Notes: generated from the letters alone by a model not told the origin. Shown: positions 47,610 through 58,865, numbered from the stretch's first letter. The stretch is 64,000 nt of DNA from Camellia lanceoleosa (GCA_025200525.1 CM045759.1:5270001-5334000); one strand, 5' to 3'. Translations and numbers: made by a program.

Positions 47610-47937
47610 ATGGAGAAATCAGAAGGAGAAGAGTACTTGTTCAAGATAGTGGTGATTGGGGACTCAGCGATGGGATAATCAAACTTGCTCTTGTGATTTG
47701 CGAGAGACGAGTTCGATTTCCACTCAAAAGCCACAGGGGGAGTAGAGTTTCACACCTAGGTGATGGAGCTTGATGGTAAGGAGATCAAAGCCCAGGTTTG
47801 GGACACCGCCGGCCAAGAGCGCTTCCGCGCCGTCACCTCCACCTACTACAGAGGCGCTGTTGGTGCTCTCGTCATCTACGATATCACTCGTCGGACTACT
47901 TTCGATAGCATCAAGCCGTGGCTCGATGAACTCAAGA
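47610..47937 (+). pseudogene. RABA-type (Rab11) small GTPase, first exon, captured and broken
   Basis: The frame starts MEKSEGEEYLFKIVVIGDSA and continues [58 protein letters not shown] and WLDELK. It contains the P-loop, the switch [11 protein letters not shown] and the RRTTFDS segment typical of plant RABA proteins, which act in trans-Golgi and secretory vesicle traffic. Three stops break it: TAA at 47676 in the P-loop (expected GKS), TGA where Arg is expected before FARDEF, and TAG where Gln is expected before VMELDG. It ends at a splice donor (GTAAG, 47938) with intron-like DNA following. The capture was therefore genomic and not from mRNA. The rest of the gene is absent. Confidence 0.93.
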
Positions 47938-48885
47938 GTAAGTCGATGATATTTTAATCAATCTATTTATTAGTTGTTTTGTTTGTGGGTTTGATTGCTT
48001 GTTATTGAAGTTGTTGCTATGAATCTGAATTTGTGTTTGAATAACCATTTTGGGTGTTTTAATGATTTTGAAATTGAACCCCGAGTAGTGGATTTTTTTA
48101 GATTTTGGTCAATTCTGAAGATTAGTAATGTGGGTGTTGCTTAATTTTGCTTTGTTTTGTGCTGGAATTTTTTAGGCCATAATTGGATGCTCTGAATTAG
48201 AAATTAGTCAATTATATTCAATTCTTTACTTAAACAACATTTTTCTAGCATTAAATAAAAGTAGGCATACACTCATAATAGTCCCCTACCATCTTCTTGA
48301 AATTATAATTAAGGGATATTGCCTATCATATTCATCTTGTTGTTTTTGACTTGACAGTTGATAGGTAACACACCACTCGTGTACCTCAACAACATTGTGG
48401 ATGGTTTTGTTGATAATGGCTTATTATTTATTTTTCCTGTAGGTGGTTTATTGGTTGTAGGTAGCAACTTGGCCTGAGCATACTTACAACAAAATAATTC
48501 AAAACCTTGGAAGAGCTTTATTATGCAGTAGGTTATTTATTTTGATGAATGAAGAGCATTTGTTCTGTATATGGAAGACATTTATTTTTGTACAATCCTC
48601 TGTTTTGGAAATTCAGTGTTTTTGTATGTAATATTTAATTTAGATGGATTATACTTGGTTGGTATGGATTTGTAAGATATTTGGAATATGATGTTACAAG
48701 TTAAAGTTTTTGGATAGTTGATAATGAAATGGGTATTATTGATAATGGATTTAGATTATAATTGATAGATGTACTATTCTTTATATATACAGGGTACAGG
48801 TTACATTGATGATGAAATGTATATAATGTAGAAATTAATAAAAAATATTCAATTTGTGCATTTTAAAAAAATTAATAAATAGAGC
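47938..48885. other. Intron-like AT-rich interior of the CACTA element
   Basis: It follows the RABA splice donor and shows no further exon that I can identify. It may be the remaining part of the captured first intron. Confidence 0.45.
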
Positions 48886-49330
48886 TTTTGGCGACTAAAC
48901 ATTTAGTAGCCAAAAAATAAAAAGGGAACTTGTTGGCGAGTAAACAGTTAGTAGCAAAAAAAAAAATATGAAAGTTTTTGGCGACAAAAAAATTAGTAGC
49001 TAAAAAGGAGCACTACAATTTTGGCGACTAAAAAATTGGAAGCTAAAAAGGAGTAAGATGTTTTTTGGCAACTAAAAAATTGGTAGCTAAAAAATTGAAG
49101 ATGAATTTTTTTTTTCTTTTTCGCAACTAAATATGTTGTTTTGGGCGACTAAATTTTTAGTCATTAATTGGTGACTTTTGGCGATTAAAAAAAAATTAGT
49201 CGCCAATTCTTTTGCCGACAATTAGTCAACGACCAAACGGGAAACCAAAAATTTTAATTGGTAAAAATCTTCGGCAACTAAAAAATTGACTTTTGGCGAC
49301 TAAAAATTTAGTCGCCAAAGTGTAATTTGT
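48886..49330. repeat. Right subterminal repeats of the CACTA element
   Basis: Repeated TTTGGCGACTAAAAAATT and related motifs occur in both orientations, mirroring the left end and finishing TTTAGTCGCCAAAGTGTAAT. Confidence 0.88.
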
Positions 49331-49728
49331 TGTGGTGCCATTTGGTTAGATTCTCCCCCATCCACAAAATTTGAGTGCCCTTAAGGGCCTAACTCCAAGT
49401 TGAAAGTTAGACTAAATAAAGCCAACAAACTTTTCATCCACAAAATTTAGATGCCCAAAGGCCTAACCCCAAGTCGAAGGTTAGACTAAGTTAACAAACT
49501 TTCATTAAAAATATATATATATATGTAGGACAAAAGCTAGCATTTTTCAATCAATATTCAAATAGTGATTTTGGAATTAATTTCTTGTTCGTTCCTTAAT
49601 GATTTTGAGTAAATTAAAGTTTGATATGCAACAAATATGTGAAAGCCACTTTAATTTTTGTTCAAAATTGTCCTTAATGATTTTGAGTAAATTAAAGTTT
49701 GATATGCAACAGATGTGTGAAAGCCACT

Positions 49729-50587
49729 TGTGCGTACTGGATTCCGCACTAGATGAAAGTGGATCGGGGCCCCGCACTCGGTTGGACTTATCCAGGGACT
49801 AAGGTTCCTGCCATAAGATGCACCGTTAGAGCTGCCCGGTCGGGGTTGGCCGGATAACCCCTCCAGTGTGGGAATTAGTGATCGGAGCAGGAGTGTATAT
49901 AGAGTTGAGTTTATATCTAAGAATGATTTTGCTCAGAATAGTCCAGTTACATTCAATGTGAAGTTCGTGTTGTATATATAGTGTTCCTTGCTTGCTTCTC
50001 AAGACGGTTTCATGGAGCTTGGATGCTGCCAAGTGTCCTTTTGGCATTGCTCAAGGTGGGAGACCACCTAGTAGTTGTTATTGAATGTATATAATCATTG
50101 TAGTCATGCTGATAACTAACCACATTCCTTTGGTTCAACAACTTCCGTGATTCTAGGGGTAGGGAACCAGCTGAGATGGCAACTTGCACATGCACACATT
50201 CATAACTTCCACGTTTCTCGACGAGGTTTCCTCAGCTCGGTACTGTTGTGCCTCAGCTCGGCATCATTATGCCTTGTCTCGGCCTTTCACAGGATCATTC
50301 ATGGAGATGGGCTGACCCATTCGGATATCTTTGTATGGGGTCGGCCCATTTCTGCTCAGCCCAAGGATTAGGTTCTGCAGTTTAGCCCAGCCCAGTATCA
50401 CGGCTAGATTAGCCTTCCCACTGCGGGTTGAGCCCAAGTGCTTGGGGACTTGGGCAGATTGTTGATCGAGGATTTTGGGCTCATTTGGCTTGCCCATATA
50501 TTCATCTAATTCATTTAGATTTGGGGCTTTAATGGATTGGGCCGGCCCAAGGCTTGGATCCAACCCATTTCATATTCAGCCCCTTCG
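49729..50587. mobile_element. Solo-LTR-like insertion (about 859 bp)
   Basis: CCACT occurs at 49724-49728 and 50588-50592, and the undisturbed sequence AAAGCCACTTTAATTTTTG is seen at 49652-49670. The inserted block begins TGTGCGTACTGG and ends CCCCTTCG, so it would be TG...CA with the last base changed. It has no coding capacity and no terminal inverted repeats. Classification as a solo LTR is inference. Confidence 0.55.
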
Positions 50588-50955
50588 CCACTTTAATTTT
50601 TGTTCAAAATTGACTAAAAAAATTATTTTTGCAGAACCATATTTTAACAGTTTTGTTGACTACAAACAGACTGATGTTTGGGTATATTCTACCTACTAAT
50701 CAACCACTAAATTCTGATCTAATTGATCCCTTAATAAAATGGTACAGTCTTTCTTTATTTCAGAATTTGATATGCAATAGATGTGTGAAAACCACTTTAA
50801 TTTTTGTTCAAAATTGACCAAAAAAATTATTTTTGCAGAACCATGTTGACTACAAACAAACCAATGTTTGGGTATATTCTACCTACTAATCAACCACTAA
50901 ATTCTGATCTAATTGACCCCTTAATAAAATGGTATAGTCTTTCTTTATTTCAGAA
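50588..50955. repeat. Imperfect tandem duplication, about 170-190 bp, two copies
   Basis: Both units run from CACTTTAATTTTTGTTCAAA through TTATTTTTGCAGAACC and TTTGGGTATATTCTACCTAC to CTTTCTTTATTTCAGAA (50590-50765 and 50791-50955). The second unit lacks TATTTTAACAGTT. TTTCAG and TTTTTGCAG resemble 3' splice sites, but I cannot identify a gene. Confidence 0.8.
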
Positions 50956-51394
50956 AAGGAGCTGGAGCACATGGAAGATTTCTGCATCAAACTACAACTC
51001 ACAGACTACTCATAGTTTTGTCTTGTAGGCAGTAGAATGCTCTCGTTCACATATTTTAGTCTCAAGTTCACGTCATGTTTGGTGGTTTCAGAATTATTTA
51101 TTTATTTATTTTTTGATGGAGTCATGTAAAATTTTAAATTTTAATTCTCAATTTATAAATAAAATGACATCTTAATACAGTATAATAGAAAAGAAAAAAA
51201 AAAAAAAAAAAGCCACACACACAATATATGTTATTTTAATCGTCCTTGACAAAGTTTTATATAATGGATATTATCAAATACATTTTTGGTTGAACAAACA
51301 AAAAAACAATATATATATATATTTAAACTTATAAAAAAAATATTTATTCATACTAAAACAAGAGGCCAACAAAAATCAAATGGACATGTACTAC
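50956..51394. other. Unassigned AT-rich DNA
   Basis: I see nothing beyond A-rich and TA-rich runs (51189-51212, 51307-51322). Confidence 0.5.
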
Positions 51395-51965
51395 CACTAC
51401 AAGAATTAACACTTTTGCCGACCAAAAAATTAGTCGCTAAAAGCCCATTTTTGGTCGGCAAAAGTTATCCGCGACCAATTTTTTTGGTTGCTACTTTGGT
51501 CGCCAATTGAGGGTCGGCAAAAGTAATTCACGACCAAAATTTTGGTTGGTCGGGAAAAGTCGGATTTGCCGACTAAATTTTTGGTCGCGAAATATATCAT
51601 TACCGCGACTAATTCATTTAGTCGCGAAAACACTTTGGTCGCGAAAAGTGATATTTTCCCGACCAAATATCTTAGTCGCCAATTGACACATTTCGCGACC
51701 AAAAAGTTTGGTCGCCAATTATCACATTCAACGACCAAAAATTTTGGTCGCCAATTGTGACATTCAGCGACCAAAAATTTTGGTCGCCAATCGTGACATT
51801 CCACGACCAAAAATTTTGGTTGCCATTTGTTACTTTTCGCGACCAAAACTTTTGGTCGGCAAAAGTGAGATTCCACGACCAAGAGCTATTTTGGTCGGCA
51901 GTACATGTATTTTTTGCGACCAAAACTCTTGGTCGGCAATTGTCATTTTTTGCGAAAAAAAATTA
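51395..51965. mobile_element. CACTA element end with GACCAAAAATTTTGGTCGCC repeats
   Basis: The terminus CACTACAAGAATTAACAC (51395) is a CACTA inverted repeat. It is followed by about ten roughly 50-bp units of GCGACCAAAAATTTTGGTCG with spacers CCAATTGTGACATTC. Each unit is itself a palindrome (CGACCAAAA...TTTTGGTCG). No opposite terminus is found, so this is one end of a truncated or short element. Apparent ORFs on both strands here arise from the repeats. Confidence 0.82.
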
Positions 51966-54138
51966 CTGATTCAATAGTGGTAAACCCAACAACTACTGAT
52001 TCAATTCCTCAGGAGAGTCAAATGAGATTAAAACAATTAGCCACAGTTCTTGCTTGCTATGCAGCCACCAATGTTTCTTTCCCTAAAACACAAACAAAAC
52101 TAAAAGCTACAAATAAACTAAGTAAGAAAAAAATTCAGAAATCTCGAGAGAGTGAATTGTCAGTAGAAAACCACAACGGTGCTCTCCCTCCCTACAACTC
52201 AACCTGCAAATACAAAGCAACAAACAAGATATATCAAAGTGGATCCTTTGTGGAAATGGGTAAACCCTTATCATATACTATGGTATGTTTTTTCTTTTCT
52301 TTTTTGAATTTCAACACCAAATGTAGCTTACTGAGATATTATGATTTTGATTTACATCACTAACACACAATTCAGTACTTGCCTCTTTATATAAATTAAA
52401 AAAAAAAACAAAAACAAAAAATAGAATAACATTAACAAATTAGTTGACTTAGCTAGGTGCTACTGTGATGGTGAATCAAGAAAACTTTGGTTCCACCAAC
52501 AGCAAAATAGAAGTTTTCTGGGAAGAGAATAAAATCATATCAACTAGAAGAGTTGAGAGACAGTTTCCAACAACACCTCAAGAGGATAATCTAGAAAAAC
52601 AAATGGCAATGATATTGTTTTTCTACTAAAATTCAACACTCATTCTAAGATAATATAGAAAATTAAAAGTAAGTTGTCTAGTATAGCTACCAAGAGACAT
52701 TGCCAGCATGCATTGTGTGTGCTAAGAGTCGAGTACTCCTCTAAGTTAAAGTTCACTAAAACCTTAAAGAGTAATTGCAAGTTTACAATTGATGTAGAAT
52801 GAGTGAGGTACACTGGCTGAATTTGATTGGCTTTTGTGGCTGAGAACACAAGGTTGTAGTGGCTGTTTGAGGGTTGTTATGGGCAATGTGATCAGTACCC
52901 ATGAACAGTGACCTTGTGCCCATTTGTGCTACATGCACAGAACAGAAGAGAGACAAAATGTAGGATCCACATGTGGGCCCACTCTTAATGTCTCTTCTGT
53001 GAAATTTTTTTGTGGATTTATCCTTTCTCCCTTGTGCCTTCGTGATCTTTTGTAAGCTAGGGTACTAGGGTTGAGGAATTGTGATGCTTAAAAGTTGAAT
53101 CAAGGACAAAACAAAACAAAAAAAAAAAATGGTTTTGGAGATATATTGAACAACTATTGAGCAGTGATCAGCTTTTGTATTAATAGGTAGCCAGATTCTT
53201 GTGTCTAAGAAATTAAGAGTGATATTGTTAACATTCCACATCTAGCTTCTCACACTCCCTTTGTGAAAGGCTAAAAGACAAAAATTGGAGTGTGAGAAGT
53301 TTAAAGTAGAGTGACTATCAATTCTCAAAAATTATCCTCAGGCCATATGGACAAATCTATATTCTCTCAAGCAATCCTAGACACGTTGCACATATCCTAT
53401 AAATAATGAACTTACTACATCTAGTTGCTCTAGATTACGTGCCACATAGCTAAGTATGTGATGATGTCCAAAAAAATGTCTACAGACTTGATAGATAGCA
53501 TGACAGACAACAGAAAGCAAAAGGGGACATAACAAACTTTTTTTTCATTGTGAAGTCTGCAGGAAAAGGCAGATCAAATTAGTTGTTACTGATCATAAGA
53601 AAAAATCAAATTAAACACAACCCAACACAGCACTTCTCAACCATTTAGGATTTTCTATGGATAGTGAACTAAATAGAAAAATAGTTCTTAGCAAGGACAT
53701 CCAGTGTTGTGAATGACCCACAAGTTTCTCCATAATCTACACCATAAAATTTCATAATGAGATGAACAAAAAAAAAAAAAAAAAAAAAAAACAGGAATTT
53801 GGAGGTCATAGGTACCTACCTCAGAAGGAACCTTCTTTAAACACGGAAACAAATTCTTTCATAGGATGAGTGCTCATCCAACTGCACAAGAAAAATTAAA
53901 TAACACTAGACTGGTAAAAGACCGGCGCATTCCTCCAACATGTGAATAACAGCAGATTACGATGATGATATCAATCTTCCTTTCTCCTAGATCGACCACA
54001 GGAACACTCTTCATTCTATACTTAGGATCAAAAGCATGGTCAAAAAGGAGTTAGATTTCAGATGCCATTAATTTAAAAAGATTGTTATTCGTAATATATG
54101 AAACTAAACATAGACAGAAGCATCTTCCCTATTACACC
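51966..54138. other. Unassigned DNA
   Basis: I find no gene, RNA or element boundary. A small imperfect hairpin (about 52940-53010) and an A run (53769-53792) are the only notable features. Confidence 0.5.
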
Positions 54139-54779
54139 TGTTGGGTATACCTCCTTATTGGAGTGTGGGACCCAATGGATTTTGAAAAAGAGTTTTAATT
54201 TGACTTGGTTTAGTACAATATATTTTTATATATTATATTTGTGGAGGCCCAATTCAATTTGGGTACAATTAGGGTTTGATTTCAAAACCCAAGATTTAAT
54301 AATATATATATTTTAATATATATATATTATTTTCGGTTCAATATACATACAGAAAGGGACGGTGGCTTACCTTTTTTCTTGGAGAACACAGTGCTGAAGA
54401 TTGGAGATTCAATTTCAATTGTTTTGAAGCTCGGTTTTTTGGGGCATCTTCGGTTGGTGTTTGGTTCGTTATTTTGGATCTTCTTTAACTTTGGTTCTGA
54501 AGATTTTGGTTCATCTATTTGGTGAGGTCTTTCTTCTTTGTTTATTTGTGATTATTTGGAATTCACCTAAGGGTGGTTTTGTGAGACCATTCGTGTCTCG
54601 TTTGTAATCGTTTGAAACTTTTTTGGTTGATAGTGGAATCGGATTTCGATCCCGTGGACGTACCTCACATTGAGGGAACCACGTAAAAATTCTTGTGTTG
54701 CCTTTAATTTAATTTTTCGCATTAGTTTATATTTCCATTGATTGATTTACTTGTGGGGATTCATCGATTTTCCCTAACA
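54139..54779 (+). repeat. 5' LTR of the copia element (641 bp)
   Basis: It starts TGTTGGGTATACCTCC and ends TTTTCCCTAACA immediately before the PBS. There is no partner LTR in the window to date it. Confidence 0.85.
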
Positions 54780-54781
54780 AC

Positions 54782-54793
54782 TGGTATCAGAGC
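54782..54793 (+). promoter_or_regulatory. Primer binding site, initiator-Met tRNA
   Basis: TGGTATCAGAGC lies two bases after the LTR end. Confidence 0.93.
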
Positions 54794-54830
54794 TTACGGT
54801 TTATTTAGATTTATTTATTTGTGTAAATCA

Positions 54831-56395
54831 ATGGAGGGGAATGTGGGTCGTATGTCTAGCTTCAATGGAAGTAATTGGGTAACTTGGAAAACTAAAATGG
54901 AGGACCTATTATTTTGTAAAGACTTGTATGGACCCATTGAGGGTGATAGTGGCAAACCTGCTGATATGAAAGATGATGAGTGGAAGAGGCTTAATCGAAA
55001 AGCCGTTGGTGTTATCCGTCAATGGATTGATGACAGTGTGTTTCATCATGTTGCTACTGAAACTTCAGCACATGATTTATGGAAAAAATTAGAGAGTCTT
55101 TATGATAGAAAATCAGCCACAAATAAAGCCTTTCTGTTTCGTAAGTTGGTTAATTTAAAATATAAAGAGGGCAGCCCTATTCCGGAACATCTGAATGAAA
55201 TAAAGAGTATCGTTAACCAACTTGCTTCTATGAAAATTATTTTTGATGATGAGTTGCAGGCTTTGATGCTACTTAGTTCCTTACTCGAAAGTTGGGAGAC
55301 TTTGGTTGTGACAGTTAGTAATTCGGCGCCCGATGGAGTTGTCACTATGGGTCAAGTCACCAGTAGCTTGTTGAATGAAGAAACTAGAAGAAAATCAGCC
55401 GGTACCTCTCATTCGGAAGCATTTGTTGTGAGAGGCCGAAGTAAAACAAGGGGGAGGAATAAGACTCCTCATGGTCGTGATCAAAGCCGTGACAAGTCAA
55501 GAGATAGTTCTTTTTCAAAAAAAGACGTTGAGTGTTATTATTGCCATGAGAAAGGGCACATGAAGCGAGAATGCCGAAAGCTCAAGAACAAGGAGAAAAG
55601 ACGTGACAAAAGTGTGGATAAGAAGCAAGAAGACACAACGGCAGTTACTACCGATGATCTCATGGTCGTTTGTGAAGATGATTGTATCAATTTTGTGGGC
55701 CAAGAGAGCAGTTGGGTAATTGATTCTGGTGCTTCTTTTCATGTGACTTCTCGAGTTGATTTCTTCACTACCTACACTGCAGGAGATTATGGTTCTGTTC
55801 GAATGGGTAATGAAAGTTTGTCCAAGATTATCGGCATGGGTGATGTTTGCTTGGAAACAAATTTGGGCTGCAAGTTGTTACTTAAAGATGTGAGGCATGT
55901 TCCCGACATTCGTCTTAATTTGATCTCTACTGGGAAGCTAGATGATGAAGGCTTCAACAACAAATTTGGTGATGGAATATGGAAGCTCACAAAAGGTTCT
56001 TTGGTGGTAGCTAAGTGCAAGAAGACTCATACACTTTATTCGATGCAAGGAAAAATTTGTAAAGGTGTTATCAATGCACTTGAAGATGATACTTCTACCG
56101 ACTTGTGGCACAAGCGGCTTGGTCACATGAGTGAAAAGGGGCTACAAGTATTGTTCAAGAAAGAGCTTCTACCCGATTTGAAAGGTACACATCTTAAAAC
56201 TTGTGTTCATTGTTTGGCCGGTAAACAACATAGAGTTTCTTTTCATAAAAATGTTGCTTCTAGAAAAGAAAATGTGTTAGAGTTAATTCATTCGGATGTT
56301 TGTGGTCCTTTAAAAGTTAGAACACATGGTGGTGCACTTTATTTTGTTACTTTCATTGATGATTATTCAAGGAAAGTTTGGGCTTATCTACTGTA
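54831..56395 (+). CDS. Copia Gag-Pol, N-terminal part (gag, protease, integrase start), truncated but open
   Basis: ATG at 54831 (MEGNVGRMSSFNGSNW) was chosen because it follows the PBS and matches copia gag starts; earlier in-frame codons lie inside the LTR. Gag (UBN2-like) spans about residues 1-230 with WKTKMEDLLFCKDLYGPIEG and LWKKLESLYDRKSATNKAFL. A CCHC knuckle CYYCHEKGHMKREC follows near 235-250, the protease WVIDSGASFHVTSR near 300, and GAG-pre-integrase LWHKRLGHMSEKGLQVLF near 425-445. Integrase has the first two catalytic Asp (LIHSDVCGP, FIDDYSRK). There is no stop across about 521 codons, unlike the gypsy copies in this window. The frame continues about 13 more codons into foreign sequence. 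RT is absent, so it cannot be autonomous. Confidence 0.9.
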
Positions 56396-56421
56396 TGGTA
56401 TATTTTGCATGGTATATGAAC

Positions 56422-57508
56422 TGTTGAAAAATTAAATTATTGTTTCATGATTAAACTGTTTTGATAATTATTATATTATCAAATGAATCAAATTATTTCT
56501 GAAACATGTGTGAACTTGGCATACTGTAAACTATTTGTTTGGTCTCATGTTTATAATGATGAACTACCATGTTTTGCGAAACTGATGTGTATTTGAATAT
56601 TGGGACCATGTGTGTATTTAGTCCAGGGAACTTATTCCACTGTGTGCGGTGACTCTGGCCACTAGGGAACAGATCCGGGTTAGGCCATGATGACTCTAGT
56701 GCTCAACGATTGTAAGGAACAGACCTTTAAAAATAACTAGGTGACCTTCAATCGGATCGACTAGCAGAAAAGGCCCAGGTGCCACCCTGAGGATGACTCC
56801 TAGTTCGGTATTGGATCCAACGGGGCTTATAGCCTGAGAAATGTGTGGCAGATTATTGTTTTTATTGGTACCCAGAAAATTATTGGTGTTCATGTTATAA
56901 TCTGTGGAAAATGTCTTTTAACATGTTCTTGCGAGACATGAGTATTTTAATGTCATTTAACATGTTCTTGCGAGACATGAGTATTTAAAGTGTTGAACTG
57001 TGGAACCTTCTTTTTGAAACAAATAGTATTTGTCATTTAACATGTTCTTGCGAGACATGAGTATTTTAAGTGTTGAACTGTGGAACCTTCTTTTTGAAAC
57101 AGTTGTATTTACCAAACTATATGCCAAACTAGTTTCTGTGATATATATTTTATTTTGGAATTGAACCCTGTTTTCAGAACTGTATTTACTATCCATGTTG
57201 CTACTCACTGAGCTATCAGCTGACTTAATTTTTTATCACTTCCAGGTGTTAGAAGGACTTAGAGTGGACTCATGGCATAGCGGGGACTCGATTGCATGGA
57301 CCTATAGGGCATACATTCATTTTGTTTTAGGTTGCTTGTCGAGTTTTGTACATACATTGTGGTATGTCACTGGATTGAGTGTTGATTTATTCTTGGGCTA
57401 TCATCACATTTATTCTTAATGGTTTTGGGTTCATGTTTAGGCTTACGTGTGCCTTGGGCTAAGTCCCTGTGGGCCACGGCCGGTCATGCCCGGATTTGGG
57501 GTGTGACA
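56422..57508 (+). repeat. 5' LTR remnant of the gypsy-derived element
   Basis: It begins TGTTGAAAAATTAAATT at the junction with the copia remnant and ends GGATTTGGGGTGTGACA. A three-fold short tandem repeat (TTTAACATGTTCTTGCGAG, then ACATGAGTATTT) lies at 56916-57065. Confidence 0.8.
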
Positions 57509-57512
57509 ATTG

Positions 57513-57524
57513 TGGTATCAGAGC
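57513..57524 (+). promoter_or_regulatory. Primer binding site, initiator-Met tRNA
   Basis: TGGTATCAGAGC lies four bases after the LTR end. Confidence 0.92.
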
Positions 57525-57701
57525 TGTAGATTTATCGAGTTACCTATCTTGCATTTCATCATTTAGACGAGGTCCGAGTCCTTATAGTCCTTAGTAGTGT
57601 GTGGTTGAGCTAGTTTTGTTCAAACTTGTGTTGAATCATCTTGGATTTCATTTTGAGGGTTAAGAGTTGGCACCTATATATTTACATGGATTGTCTATTC
57701 T

Positions 57702-58007
57702 TTGGGAGCCTTTGATGTTTGTATTACCGTGTCTACTCCATTAGGAGAAACAAGTGTATTGGGAGATATCTATAGATCTTGTGTGGTAAACTTGGATGGT
57801 TGGATTTTTCTAGTGGAATTGATTTCTTTGGAGGATTTTGATGTGATTTTGGAGATGGATTGGTTGACAAAGTATCATGCCTCTGTTGATTATTTTGGAA
57901 AGAGTGTAGTTTTTGCTATGTCAGGACAATATGAGTTTTCTTTCAATGAGATAGGAAAGGGTCTTATATTTGTTTTATCTCTTCCCTTTAGGCTAATCGA
58001 ATGTTGA
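57702..58007 (+). pseudogene. Gypsy protease fragment (RVP_2-like)
   Basis: FDVCITVSTPLGETSVLG, VYRSC-like DIYRSCVVNLDGW, and SLEDFDVILEMDWLTKYHAS followed by FGKSVVF match the second half of the Tekay/Del retropepsin. The usual GMDWL reads EMDWL, and the D-S/T-G active site upstream is absent. Only about 190 bp separates it from the PBS, so gag has been deleted. Confidence 0.85.
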
Positions 58008-58865
58008 GAAAAGAGTGTCATGATTATTTAACTTGTGTGGTGAGTATTGAACTACCAGAATAGAAGCTAGAGAAGTTGCCTGCAGTGAGGGAATTTGTTG
58101 ATGTTTCCAGAGGATCTACTTAGTCTTTCAAGAGTTTATTTGATTTATAATTTTGCTGTGAATCCTAAGAGGGCAAATGAGATAAATAATTCTGAGAAAG
58201 ATTGAAATGAGAATTAAATTTGATTTGGGTTATACCATTTGATGGGATTATTAGTAGTAACAACATTGACTCGTGAGTCGATATTTTAGAACACATAGGT
58301 GAGTTCTGTGTGCCTTTGAGATTAGTGGAGTCCATTACCTCAAAGTTAGTTGTTAATGTTCTCAAGTGTAATAAATGAGTGTTGATGTTGTGGAGTGGAG
58401 TGGAGTTAGCAACCAATGCTCTTAGAGGAAATTTTAAGATTTCTTTGTGAGGATATTATAATTCTAAAGTAAGTGTTCTAGAGTAATTCGTATGGTGGTA
58501 ATTTGAGTATTCTATGAGAATTTATGTTTGACCCATCGGGAGTGATCGATGTTAACCTTTACAGTACTCTTAGGTATGAGTTGAAATTGTGAAGATGGAA
58601 GGTACATGACAGTGTTTTGGGTTAAATTTGGTATGGGTCGTGATGGTGTAATTCATTGTAATGGAAATGGAGATTGTTTAGTATCTATGGAGTAAGAGTG
58701 GTGGATCTCTTATATTGATCCTTCGTTTTGCTATAGGTATGTTTATTCTGGTCTGTATGGAATCAATATTCAGTTTAGAGTTCAAGATTTAATCATTCTC
58801 TAATTTAGTCGAACGAAATTGTTTTCGAGCTCAAAGTATTATGCCAGTTACACCATTGATGGGAA
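58008..58865 (+). other. Degenerate gypsy pol remnant
   Basis: Around 58020-58110 traces of the protease-RT linker can be read (CHDYLTCVV, KLEKLPAVREFVDV), as in VREFPDVFP of the related element. After that no RT motif is recognisable and stops are frequent. Confidence 0.5.

Larger units (their letters stand above)
46679..49337. mobile_element. CACTA element carrying a captured RABA GTPase exon
   Basis: Termini CACTACAGCAAAATGCAC (46679) and, on the other strand, CACCACAACAAATTACAC (49337) are imperfect CACTA-type inverted repeats. Flanks CCG (46676-46678) and CCA (49338-49340) fit a 3-bp duplication of CCA, judged against the empty site TAGCCCATTTG in copy A. Both ends are packed with TTTGGCGACTAAAAATT/AATTTAGTCGCCAAA repeats. 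No transposase is present, so the element is non-autonomous. It is similar in concept to Pack-type elements that carry host gene pieces. Confidence 0.9.
34857..49673. repeat. Tandem duplication, copy B, split by two insertions
   Basis: The pieces are 34857-35331, 46578-46678 and 49341-49673. Joined, they follow copy A throughout, with GAGAGGTGGACATTTCAAAC at the start and AGTGATTTTGGAATTAATTT near the end. An expanded A-rich AAAAT/AAAT run (34920-35000) distinguishes copy B. Shorter echoes of the unit's end recur at 49674-49728 and 50588-50620. Confidence 0.88.
54139..56395 (+). mobile_element. Ty1/copia element, 5' half only
   Basis: It consists of LTR (54139-54779), PBS (54782-54793) and an open gag-protease-integrase frame that ends abruptly after FIDDYSRKVWAYLL at about 56395. 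RT, RNase H, the PPT and the 3' LTR are missing. A gypsy LTR follows about 27 bp later. Sequence style (gag, VIDSGAS protease, LWHKRLGHM) is closest to the Tork/Tnt1-like copia group; the lineage is inferred. Confidence 0.9.

Noticed and set aside
51430..51977. Several overlapping frames on both strands rich in WRPKFLVA-like or DQKFWS-like repeats
   Set aside because: They are translations of palindromic CACTA subterminal units; frames on both strands show the same artefact.
52930..53010. Small hairpin with CAGAAGAGA and TCTCTTCTG arms, considered as a microRNA precursor
   Set aside because: The arms pair over only about 10-12 bp with a bulge, and the sequence does not match miR156/miR529 or another family I know.
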